From an uncultured Clostridia bacterium (GTDB taxonomy: Bacteria; Bacillota; Clostridia; Christensenellales; Borkfalkiaceae): 14,277 bases of DNA. Of this stretch, positions 1 to 5,896 are shown piece after piece. Each line of letters starts with the position of its first letter. Within the stretch, counting starts at the first letter, position 1. The DNA lies in the NCBI GenBank assembly GCA_934272745.1, contig CAKQSI010000050.1, positions 1 through 14,277 of the forward strand. The letters are read 5' to 3'. A program made the position numbers and the translations under genes. Below the pieces are notes generated by a model. It was given only the letters and a program-made list of their open reading frames with translations, did not search any database and was not told the origin of the DNA.

Positions 1-166
1 AGCCCTATCCTTGCCCGCGGCAAAAAGTCCGCCGCCTGCGTGAAGCCCTATCCTTGCCCGCGGCAAAAGTCCGCCGCCCGTGTGAAGCCCTATCCTTGCC
101 CGCGGCAAAAAGTCCGCCGCCTGCGTGAAGCCCTATCCTTGCCCGCGGCAAAAGTCCGCCGCTTGC
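1..166. repeat. Tandem 42-43 bp repeat array, about four copies, open to the left
   Basis: Four direct copies start at 1, 44, 86 and 129. Each begins AGCCCTATCCTTGCCCGCGG and continues with an A-run, a GTCCGCCGC segment and a short variable tail. Copies alternate between five and four A residues, which gives 43 and 42 bp units, so the true repeating pair may be about 85 bp. The last copy is cut off after the CCGCCGC part. Each unit can form a small stem (GCGGC with GCCGC). The array probably continues beyond the window. Open frames across it are simply repeat translations and show no gene features. Confidence 0.9.
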
Positions 167-179
167 AAAATCCATAGGA

Positions 180-220
180 TTGCCCCGCGCGGCGGAAGGT
201 ACGTCTGCCGCGCGGGGCAA
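180..220. other. Long GC-rich inverted repeat downstream of the PHP-like gene
   Basis: The arms at 180-196 and 204-220 pair over 17 positions with one G-T wobble, around a 7-nt loop. It lies about 55 bp past the stop of the minus-strand gene at 275-1513, so it could end that transcript or stabilise its 3' end. Read on the minus strand it is not followed by a clear U-tract, so a standard intrinsic terminator is not proven. Confidence 0.6.
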
Positions 221-274
221 AAATTCATTTTTCACTGCTGCTATCTAATTTTACAACTGCGCGGAACGCTCCGT

Positions 275-1513
275 TTATCCCCGCGAACCGTTTTCAAACG
301 TGCGCCGCCCCACTTCGGAAAAGACGCGCACGCGGTCGTCGATTTCGGGCAGACGCGTTTCGGTACGCGGTCCGTAAAACGCGTCCATGGGGTCCTGCCC
401 CGCAAGGTACGCGTTCCCGACCAAAGTGTAAAAGCCCTCCTTCTGCAGCGCCGTCATGGGGCCGGTATAGAACAGATCGCGCGCGGAGTGAATGTCGTTT
501 CCGTCGATCGCAAGCAGGTTTTCCTCCTTTAACTTGCGCTCCAGATACCCAAGGTACTGCCCCATGGCGGAAGCGCGGTACGCCACGCCGTGCAACTTTA
601 ACTGTTTGAGCGCAGCAATCATTTCGTCGATATATTTTTCGCCGCCCTCTACCGCGTCCGCTTCCCGCACGGGGTAAAAGACCAGCCCGCCCGCGGCGAT
701 GGTCGCGCCGATAAATTTATGGATCTGGCTGACGTATTCTTCGTCGTCCACTTTGAGTTTCTGCGACAGAATCCTACCCAGATCGTAGTCGTAATTGCGC
801 CCTACGGGGGAAAGCAGCATCTGTTCCTCGCGGGAACTTAAACTGATATTCTGCACCTTGGTGAGGTAGTCCACGAGCGCGTCGCCCGTACCCGCCATTC
901 TGATGACGCGGCGGGCAAGCGCCAGCATGATATGGCTGCGGGTGATCGTCCCGCCCTCTTCTGCGTTCGTCACGGGCAGAACGTCTTCCTCGTAAGAAAG
1001 TTGCCCCAGTCCGCGGAAGCGGCTGTTGATCTGTGCCAGCGCCTTGCGGTTGCCCCGTTCCCTCTCCGCACGGTAGCGGGAAAGAAAGGCGTCCATCTGC
1101 GGATAGGAGTCTTCGGGCACGGCAAACGCCGCAAGGTAAATAAAGCGCGAATAGTCGCGACTGATGACGTTGCAAAGATTGCGATAGGCTTTCGGTAGCA
1201 GCGTGAAATAACCCGCCCCGACCACGGCGTGCAAGCCGAATTCCTTTGCCGCTGCAAGAAATTCCGCACCGCCGGCAAGCGTGCCGGTATCCACCAGCCC
1301 GGCGGCGGACAATCCGTTGTTGTACGCCATATACGCCGCCATAGTCGGCGAATAGGGGGAAAAGGAGTAGGAGGAATGAATAAAGCCGCAGCAGGCGGAT
1401 TCCTTACGGTGTCCGTCTTCTTTTTCTAAAATTCTGGCAAGTTTTGCCGCATATTTCAGCCGCTTCTTTTTTTTGGGGTCGTTCAGTTTTAAGATGTAGT
1501 CGTCGCGCTGCAT
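275..1513 (-). CDS. PHP-domain-like protein with degraded metal-binding motifs
   Basis: The protein has 412 residues, no signal peptide and no membrane segment, so it is likely cytoplasmic. Residues about 44-100 follow the start of a PHP (polymerase and histidinol phosphatase) domain: FIHSSYSFSPYSPT, then a helix, then a strand ending VDTGT, then AEFLAAAKEFGLHAVVGA. Active PHP proteins carry H-x-H in the first motif and D-H-D/G in the second. Here the first His is Phe44 (His46 kept) and the second motif reads Asp75-Thr-Gly. From memory, related Clostridia proteins of about this length keep the His residues, but I could not check this. The rest is mostly helical and has no motif I recognise. 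The start follows AAAGGAGG with good spacing. It has its own promoter (1717-1745) and a leader of almost 200 nt. The family call is moderate; a phosphoesterase activity is doubtful. Confidence 0.75.
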   Translation of the reverse strand: MQRDDYILKLNDPKKKKRLKYAAKLARILEKEDGHRKESACCGFIHSSYSFSPYSPTMAAYMAYNNGLSAAGLVDTGTLAGGAEFLAAAKEFGLHAVVGAGYFTLLPKAYRNLCNVISRDYSRFIYLAAFAVPEDSYPQMDAFLSRYRAERERGNRKALAQINSRFRGLGQLSYEEDVLPVTNAEEGGTITRSHIMLALARRVIRMAGTGDALVDYLTKVQNISLSSREEQMLLSPVGRNYDYDLGRILSQKLKVDDEEYVSQIHKFIGATIAAGGLVFYPVREADAVEGGEKYIDEMIAALKQLKLHGVAYRASAMGQYLGYLERKLKEENLLAIDGNDIHSARDLFYTGPMTALQKEGFYTLVGNAYLAGQDPMDAFYGPRTETRLPEIDDRVRVFSEVGRRTFENGSRG

Positions 1514-1716
1514 ACCGTCCTCCTTTTATCTTCGTCTTAGTCTTACAAGTTTCGTTACGAGTCCTTTTTCGCTCGGGGTTCCGTTATAAGTTTCGTTTCC
1601 CGCCGGGAAAAATTTCCTTTTCTCCCTTGCAGAAAACCCCTTTCCGCTTCCGCCGGTAAAACGTATTCTTTCCCGCGCGGCAATCCGCCCGACAGGCGGA
1701 ATCGAACCTTGTTTAT

Positions 1717-1745
1717 AGTGTACACGCTTTTCCCTTTTTTGTCAA
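1717..1745 (-). promoter_or_regulatory. Sigma-A promoter for the PHP-like gene
   Basis: On the minus strand, TTGACA (1740-1745) is followed by a 17-bp spacer and TACACT (1717-1722). Transcription would start near 1710, leaving about 195 nt before the ATG at 1513. That leader contains a small hairpin (TCCGCC...GGCGGA, about 1687-1703) but no riboswitch class I recognise. Confidence 0.75.
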
Positions 1746-1790
1746 GCAAAGCCCGTTTTTGCCGAAATTCAAAAAAATTTATAAAAAGTA

Positions 1791-1819
1791 TTGAAATGGA
1801 CGAAATTATGTGTTATACT
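1791..1819 (+). promoter_or_regulatory. Sigma-A promoter for the HU gene
   Basis: TTGAAA at 1791-1796, a 17-bp spacer, then TATACT at 1814-1819. The start site would fall near 1826, about 24 nt upstream of the HU ATG. It lies back to back with the divergent promoter of the PHP-like gene, with less than 50 bp between the two -35 boxes. Confidence 0.85.
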
Positions 1820-1849
1820 GTGTGCAACTTTCCAAGGGGGTGTTTATCT

Positions 1850-2125
1850 ATGAATAAAACCGAATTTATCAAAGCCGTTGCCGAAAAGGCAGATCTGACC
1901 GCGAAAGACGCGGCAAAATACTACGAAGCCATGATCGGCGTCATTGCCGACGCTTTAAAAGCGGGCGACAAAATCCAACTGGCAGGCTTCGGCTCCTACG
2001 AACTGAAAGAAAAGCCGGCGCACACCGGTCTGAACCCCGCTACCGGCGAAAAAGTGCAGATCGCCGCGAGCAAGGCTCCCGTCTTCAAGTTCGGCAAGAC
2101 GTATAAAGATTCCTTCAACGCGTAA
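1850..2125 (+). CDS. hup: HU family DNA-binding protein
   Basis: This 91-residue protein is a full-length HU/IHF-type nucleoid protein, which binds and bends DNA as a dimer. The family landmarks are present: an N-terminal helical pair starting MNKTEFIKAVAEKADLT, the GDKIQLAGFGSYE turn, then the DNA-binding arm with TGLNPATGEKVQIAASKAPVFKFGK and the closing helix YKDSF. The start at 1850 is preferred over an in-frame ATG at 1709 because the earlier one lies upstream of the promoter (1791-1819), HU homology begins at 1850, and AAGGGGG sits just before it. It is the only recognised gene on the plus strand and appears monocistronic, ending in a hairpin at 2148-2176. Confidence 0.97.
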   Translation: MNKTEFIKAVAEKADLTAKDAAKYYEAMIGVIADALKAGDKIQLAGFGSYELKEKPAHTGLNPATGEKVQIAASKAPVFKFGKTYKDSFNA

Positions 2126-2147
2126 AAAATTTTTATTGTCTTACGTG

Positions 2148-2176
2148 CCTGCCGGGCGATATTTTCGTCCGGCGGG
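2148..2176 (+). terminator. Probable terminator of the HU gene
   Basis: A 12-bp stem (2148-2159 with 2165-2176, two G-T wobbles, 5-nt loop) begins 22 bp after the HU stop. It is followed by the T-rich stretch GTTTGCTTTGTGCTTTTTG, which is interrupted but adequate. Confidence 0.7.
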
Positions 2177-2200
2177 TTTGCTTTGTGCTTTTTGCAAGTT

Positions 2201-2330
2201 TTTTTGCGGTATAACGCCGCTTTTCGTGAGTTTTTGCCGTATAGCGCGCCTTATTTGCCGCCTTGTATGAGTTTTCGACAATATAATGCCGCCTTGCACA
2301 AGGGTTTCGGCAGTGTAATGCCGCCGATGG
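2201..2330. repeat. Degenerate ~31-bp repeats with small stem-loops
   Basis: Four related units start near 2201, 2231, 2272 and 2303. Each has a T-rich start, a core like TATAATGCCGCCTTG, and an end like GAG or AAG. The second unit carries an extra 10 bp or so. Some units can fold, for example GCGG...CCGC in the first and CGGCA...TGCCG at about 2308-2323. They are too diverged to be a CRISPR array and no cas genes are present. Confidence 0.6.
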
Positions 2331-2381
2331 AAACGGAAATGAAAATTGCAAGAAGTTACAACCGATCGGTTACGAAACGTT

Positions 2382-2411
2382 GCCCGCGGGGTTCTCCCCC
2401 GCGGGCGTTTT
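2382..2411 (+). terminator. Intrinsic terminator-like hairpin
   Basis: A perfect 10-bp stem (2382-2391 with 2397-2406), loop TTCTC, is followed by GTTTTTCG on the plus strand. No gene between the HU terminator and this point explains it; it may be a second terminator for HU or belong to an unseen short transcript. Confidence 0.65.
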
Positions 2412-2612
2412 TCGCATAAGTCCTGCCGCTGTTTGCCTGCGGGCGGGTTGTGAAAGGTTTGATACGAGTTTGTTCTGCCGGCGTTTTGTTTTTGCGCAAC
2501 CCTCCCGGAAACTTTCCCGCGGGCGGGTTGTTTTCGGTAAAAACGCGGCACGATGGCAAATGCGATAAAACGCCGGTCGGCAAAAGTCCCCGACCCATCT
2601 TTCCCCTTTTCG

Positions 2613-2640
2613 TTGAAAGCCCCGCCTTTTATGGTATATT
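2613..2640 (+). promoter_or_regulatory. Possible promoter in the large intergenic region
   Basis: TTGAAA at 2613-2618, 16-bp spacer, TATATT at 2635-2640. It matches a sigma-A promoter with two mismatches in total. No open reading frame with a ribosome binding site follows; a structured segment and a strong terminator do. Confidence 0.45.
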
Positions 2641-2646
2641 GTATCA

Positions 2647-2762
2647 TTTTTGCAAGAGCGCTTTCCCCTGCCGGCTGTCCGTCGGCAAGGGAAAACGACA
2701 TTAAAGCAATAGGGAAAGCCCGCCGGGCGGAAGCGAACGCTTCCGCCCGGCGGGCTTTTTTC
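2647..2762 (+). ncRNA. Candidate small structured RNA (unclassified)
   Basis: Between the possible promoter at 2613-2640 and the terminator ending about 2761 lies a segment of about 115 nt without a credible protein start. Near its 5' end is a hairpin: 2662-2667 pairs with 2689-2694, then after one C-A mismatch 2669-2673 pairs with 2683-2687, with a 9-nt loop. A short single-stranded A-rich linker then leads into the terminator stem. A promoter, a domain and a terminator with no gene is the layout of a bacterial sRNA. It is too short for typical 6S RNA and matches no RNA family I can name. Expression is inference. Confidence 0.35.
2715..2761 (+). terminator. Very strong intrinsic terminator
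   Basis: A perfect 20-bp stem (2715-2734 with 2739-2758) with loop GAAC is followed by an uninterrupted T-run reaching 2761. The orientation is plus: on the minus strand the exit side has only the three T residues that are part of the stem. It would end the candidate RNA at 2647-2762. Confidence 0.85.
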
Positions 2763-3060
2763 TGCAAATTTTGCACCGGATTTTATAGACAAAACTTCGT
2801 TTTCCGCAGAATTTTGATTTGCAAACGAACACTTCCGCCACACAAATTTTCCGGCCGGCAAGCCGCTTTTATGGCGGCAATTCTGCCGGAACAGCAACCG
2901 GTTCCCCTTACGTTTTATGCTTTTTATCGCCAAGCAGCGCTTTCCCTTATTCTCTGTACGCTTGTTTTTACGTCCGGCTTCTCCTTTCGGGCGCCGGGTG
3001 AAAAGCCTTAGGGGCGGCAATTTGCAAAGCCCGGCGGCTTTCGGCGGGTTCTGCCCTTGG
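2763..3060. other. Intergenic stretch with no gene seen
   Basis: This 298-bp stretch separates the terminator at 2715-2761 from the 3' end of the minus-strand gene at 3061. I see only small GC-rich inverted repeats, for example GCCGC...GCGGC near 2860-2878. Overlapping frames in several directions here lack ribosome binding sites and look like translations of GC-rich non-coding DNA. Confidence 0.6.
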
Positions 3061-3723
3061 TCAGTTTCCCCGACCGGGGCAATCGGTATCGCCGCCCGGA
3101 TATAAGGGCAGTTCAAAAAAGCCGGCGCAGACCTCCTGCGAATATTCCTGACAGGGCGGAATGGCGCAATATCCGTACGACGGCACCAGAAGTTCCACGT
3201 CCATCACCACTTTCAGAATGACCGAAACGCACGCCGACACGTTAAACGACAACCCGGACGTATACTCCCCTTCGGGCGCAACGACCGAAACCACCGCTTC
3301 TACCGTGTACGGAATGATCGACGGCGCGGGAACGTACAAAATGACGTCTTCGGGAATGGAAATGACGGCGTTGCCCTTGCCTTCCACCCCGTTGGCGTCC
3401 ACATACACCACTTCGATCGGCGCGTTGACCGTGCACTGTACGCGCGCGCAGCGCGGACGATCGGGCAAGAGGTCGATGACGAGATTTTCCACCGTGCCGT
3501 AGGAACGCACGCTCTTGCCGCTGACGAAGGTCAGGGGATATGTAGGATCGGCGGGGACGGGATCGGTGATCGTCACCGTCAGGTTTTCTTCCTGCATCTG
3601 TTTAATGCAGGCGTCGAACACTTTTTTCACCTGCAGACAAACCTTTTCGGTCAATCCGGACGAAGGGTTGCCCTTGATGGGACCGGGACAGCGGTCCGAC
3701 TGAAAATTACAAAAAAACGACAT
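3061..3723 (-). CDS. Cys-rich protein, possibly coat-associated / SPOCS (DUF3794)-like
   Basis: The protein has 220 residues, no signal peptide and no membrane span. Eleven Cys residues (5, 12, 29, 39, 92, 97, 165, 186, 191, 199, 215) cluster at the two ends. Residues 26-48 form a predicted helix (EKVCLQVKKVFDACIKQMQE). Residues about 60-180 are beta-rich, with VVYVDANG, ISIPEDVILYVP and VSVILKVVMDVELLVPSYGY. That pattern of alternating strands resembles the SPOCS/DUF3794 domains of clostridial sporulation proteins such as SipL, and Cys-rich ends are common in coat proteins. This is similarity of pattern recalled from memory, not a proven match. The start is set by GGAGGTG seven bases upstream. 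A possible sporulation-type promoter lies at 3777-3802. The gene stands alone, with non-coding DNA on both sides. Confidence 0.8.
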   Translation of the reverse strand: MSFFCNFQSDRCPGPIKGNPSSGLTEKVCLQVKKVFDACIKQMQEENLTVTITDPVPADPTYPLTFVSGKSVRSYGTVENLVIDLLPDRPRCARVQCTVNAPIEVVYVDANGVEGKGNAVISIPEDVILYVPAPSIIPYTVEAVVSVVAPEGEYTSGLSFNVSACVSVILKVVMDVELLVPSYGYCAIPPCQEYSQEVCAGFFELPLYPGGDTDCPGRGN

Positions 3724-3776
3724 CGTTTCACCTCCGACTGCTACCTTTATCTTCAGGCGGTAACACTCTTTAGTCC

Positions 3777-3802
3777 AATATATGCGCGCCGTTTTCTTTT
3801 AT
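3777..3802 (-). promoter_or_regulatory. Possible sporulation (sigma-E-like) promoter
   Basis: On the minus strand CATATATT (3777-3784) lies 15 bp after an ATA core (3800-3802). This approximates the mother-cell sigma-E pattern (ATA, 14-15 bp, CATAcaaT). No good sigma-A promoter is seen in the same gap. A match this short can arise by chance. Confidence 0.3.
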
Positions 3803-3826
3803 GTGAAACCTTTCGTCTGGGACGTA

Positions 3827-3935
3827 CCTTTCCGTTTCTTCGTTTTAGAGCGAACGCCGACCCCTTTTCCGTTTCTTCGTTCCAAGGCATATACCCGCCC
3901 TTTTCCGTTTCCTCGTTTCAGGGCGCACGCCCGCT
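3827..3935. repeat. Three direct 36-37 bp repeats
   Basis: The core TTTCCGTTTCTTCGTT occurs at 3829-3844, 3866-3881 and 3902-3917 (one C for T in the last). Each core is followed by a related GC-rich stretch that includes ACGCC or CCGCC. The array lies between the end of the esterase gene (stop at 3935-3937, minus) and the start of the coat-like gene. Confidence 0.8.
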
Positions 3936-5596
3936 TATATTTCTTTTAATTGTATCCGGAAAGAATCCAGCGGGTAGCGCAGTTCCCCGTTTTCGGAATT
4001 GTACACCGAAAAACAGTCGCGCATGCTTTGGGGCCTTGCGCCCCGTTCGTTTTCAAATACCCTGCCGTAAGATAGTGCTTCCGCCCCCTCCGGCACGCCG
4101 GAAAGTTCGATCTCGTCCTTTTTTATCAGTCTGGGCGTCAGGCGAACGCGGCTTTCTCCCGTTTCCGCATAAAATCCCGCGGCGTTTTGCAGAAGTAAGC
4201 CGCCGCCGACGTTTTTCATCCGCAGCCGGATCTTGTCCCTTTCCCGCATGACGAAAACCGGTTGGGGAGAATCCGAAAGTCCTTTTCCGCCAAGGAAAGC
4301 GCCGAAAAACCGTTCCGCCGTGCGGTAGCCGACCACCTTTTTATCGTACGGGTGAATGCCCGTCCCCGTGTTAAGATCGTCCTTTTCTCCGATGCGACAC
4401 AGCGGCAGACCGGTATCGCAAATCGCGGTATACGTCGCGTTTTTCAGCATACGTACCCCCGTTTTGTGTGCATCGCGGCACCTTGCGTAGGTCTCCGCTT
4501 CCTTTTCCATGGTGTGCATACCGCAGTCCGCAAAGGGCAGCGGCTGTTTCATCGACCGCCGCCAGCCGCAGACCATTTCCCGCAGGCGTTCGCCATAACG
4601 GTCGTAATCGCCCTCGCCCTGATACCAGATCAGTCCGGAAAAATAAAATTTCCGCAAGGGATAAATGCACCCGTTGAAATAACTGGCGGGCAGGAATTCT
4701 TCCGGCGTTTGCGGCGAAACGGGCGGAAATCCTTGCGCAAGCAGTCTTTTGTAAGAGGGTTCGCTCATCCAGGAATGAATGGGAATCCCGCCCATGCAGG
4801 ACATCACCACCCCGACCGGTTCTTTGGTTAATTCGTGCAGTCTTTCGGCAAAAAAGAAGGCGATCGCACCGAAATCGTAGGCGGCTTTTGGCGAAAGCAC
4901 CTGCCACCCGTCCGAAAACGAGGCTTCCACGTCGTCGGTTTTCTTTGCGGAAAACTTGCGCAACACGCCGAGAAGGCGGATTTCGTTGTCGTTTGCCGCG
5001 GCAATTTCCTTTTCGTACAGCAGCGACATATCTTTGTTGTAGCACTGAAAGGTACGCCAACCCATATTCGACTGCCCGCCCGCAAGAATCACCCTGCCGA
5101 ACGCCACGTTTTTGACCGTTTTCACCGCGCCGCAAGCGGAAAATTCCAGTTCGTAGCCGGTACCGGCGGGGGTTTCCGGCAAATAGCCGTCAAACGCGCC
5201 CGTCTTTTCCCGGACGGGAAGGGTGACTTCCGCCACCGTTTTCCCTTCTTTATTCAGTCGCACGGTCACGCTTTCGCTCATTTTTAAAACGTTCTCTCCC
5301 TGTTTAAGGGCAATGCCGCTTGCCGCGCCGGCGGTAATTCCGTTATCGGGGGCGCCGGTGGTAATTCCGGCGGTAATTCCATTATCGGGGGCGCCGGCGA
5401 TCTCGCCGCTTGCCGCGCAGTCCGCTTTGCCGGCAGCAGTGCCTTCCATAAGGTCGCTTGCTGCGCCGGCGGAAACGGAGTCTTTGGCAAGGTCGATTTT
5501 TCCCCATACGCGAACTTTTTTCCCCGCGGTAAAAATGACGTTATCCCCTAAAAGCAACGGGAGATGAATGATTTCTTTTGTTTGCATCTCTTGCAC
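3935..5596 (-). CDS. Sialate O-acetylesterase-like SGNH hydrolase (SASA/DUF303 family)
   Basis: The predicted enzyme (553 residues from the GTG at 5596) would remove acetyl esters from sugars such as O-acetylated sialic acid. The nucleophile motif GGQSNMGW has Ser176. IWYQGEGDYDRYGERL, at about 323-336, is the family's second block. GIHPYDKK supplies the catalytic His415. No signal peptide is seen, so it should act in the cytoplasm on imported sugars. An N-terminal beta domain starts LLLGDNVIF...KKVRVWGKI and is interrupted by about 55 Ala/Gly-rich residues containing the repeat GAPDNGITAG. The GTG start is chosen because GAGG lies 7 bases upstream and a TATAAT box (5627-5632) lies between it and the only earlier start (GTG at 5638). 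No sialic acid catabolic genes are adjacent. Substrate is inferred from the family. Confidence 0.85.
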   Translation of the reverse strand: MQEMQTKEIIHLPLLLGDNVIFTAGKKVRVWGKIDLAKDSVSAGAASDLMEGTAAGKADCAASGEIAGAPDNGITAGITTGAPDNGITAGAASGIALKQGENVLKMSESVTVRLNKEGKTVAEVTLPVREKTGAFDGYLPETPAGTGYELEFSACGAVKTVKNVAFGRVILAGGQSNMGWRTFQCYNKDMSLLYEKEIAAANDNEIRLLGVLRKFSAKKTDDVEASFSDGWQVLSPKAAYDFGAIAFFFAERLHELTKEPVGVVMSCMGGIPIHSWMSEPSYKRLLAQGFPPVSPQTPEEFLPASYFNGCIYPLRKFYFSGLIWYQGEGDYDRYGERLREMVCGWRRSMKQPLPFADCGMHTMEKEAETYARCRDAHKTGVRMLKNATYTAICDTGLPLCRIGEKDDLNTGTGIHPYDKKVVGYRTAERFFGAFLGGKGLSDSPQPVFVMRERDKIRLRMKNVGGGLLLQNAAGFYAETGESRVRLTPRLIKKDEIELSGVPEGAEALSYGRVFENERGARPQSMRDCFSVYNSENGELRYPLDSFRIQLKEI

Positions 5597-5626
5597 GGAT
5601 CTTCCTCTTTTTTTGCGTACTGGTTT

Positions 5627-5632
5627 ATTATA
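5627..5632 (-). promoter_or_regulatory. -10 element of the esterase gene
   Basis: A perfect TATAAT on the minus strand, about 30 bp before the GTG start at 5596. No good -35 box is seen at the expected distance, which suggests a weak or activator-dependent promoter. Its position excludes the GTG at 5638 as the real start. Confidence 0.6.
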
Positions 5633-5693
5633 ACACACATTTGCGCTTTATCGTACGCTTTTTATGCCTGTTTTTGAAATACCAACAAAATTA

Positions 5694-5722
5694 AGCCTGC
5701 GGCAATTTCCGCAGGCTGTTTT
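5694..5722. terminator. Intrinsic terminator between esterase promoter and LRR array
   Basis: A perfect 9-bp stem (5694-5702 with 5709-5717) with loop CAATTT is followed by GTTTTTA on the plus strand. On the minus strand it is followed by TAATTTTG. It lies about 180 bp after the last LRR lipoprotein gene, so on the minus strand it probably ends that array's transcript before the esterase promoter. Confidence 0.6.
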
Positions 5723-5756
5723 TACTGTAAAAGAACCTTCCGTATTCGGCTACCAT

Positions 5757-5835
5757 ACCAGAACGAATGATACCGTTTTCTGCATATTTTCTTATGTTGT
5801 CCGGATAAATACGGTATTGATCTTCTCTTTTCTTC
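5757..5835. repeat. Conserved 3' block after the fourth LRR gene
   Basis: This is one of four related blocks that follow each LRR lipoprotein gene. It contains TCTGCATATTTTCTTATGTTG and the downstream TCCGGATAAATACGG and TTGATCTTCTCTTTTC parts (plus-strand reading), preceded by a GAACGA motif. The same elements recur at 6904-6966, 8097-8180 and 9358-9441. The copies at 5757, 8097 and 9358 are close; the one at 6904 is more diverged. Confidence 0.8.
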
Positions 5836-5896
5836 TCTCAATGTTCAAATTTAAAAATGAAAAACTGCAAACGATTTCTAAAGCAACATCGTGACG

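Noticed and set aside
1690..1715. GGTTCGATTCC on the minus strand, like the T-arm of a tRNA
   Set aside because: The flanking bases do not form the five-pair T stem and no acceptor, D or anticodon arms are present. Chance similarity within the PHP-like gene leader.
1709..1849. N-terminal extension of HU from an ATG at 1709
   Set aside because: The extension crosses the HU promoter and has no HU similarity; the ATG at 1850 has a ribosome binding site and begins the conserved protein.
2201..2330. Possible CRISPR array
   Set aside because: The units are degenerate, of uneven length, and lack separate unique spacers; no cas genes are in the window. The same applies to the repeats at 1-166 and 3827-3935.
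2141..3116. Several long overlapping frames on both strands (up to 248 codons)
   Set aside because: They overlap each other and terminators, lack ribosome binding sites and show no protein family. The GC-rich composition alone keeps stop codons rare.
5597..5638. Earlier GTG start (5638) for the esterase
   Set aside because: A TATAAT box lies at 5627-5632, so the mRNA would start after this codon; the family's first motif begins later, and GAGG is placed for the GTG at 5596.
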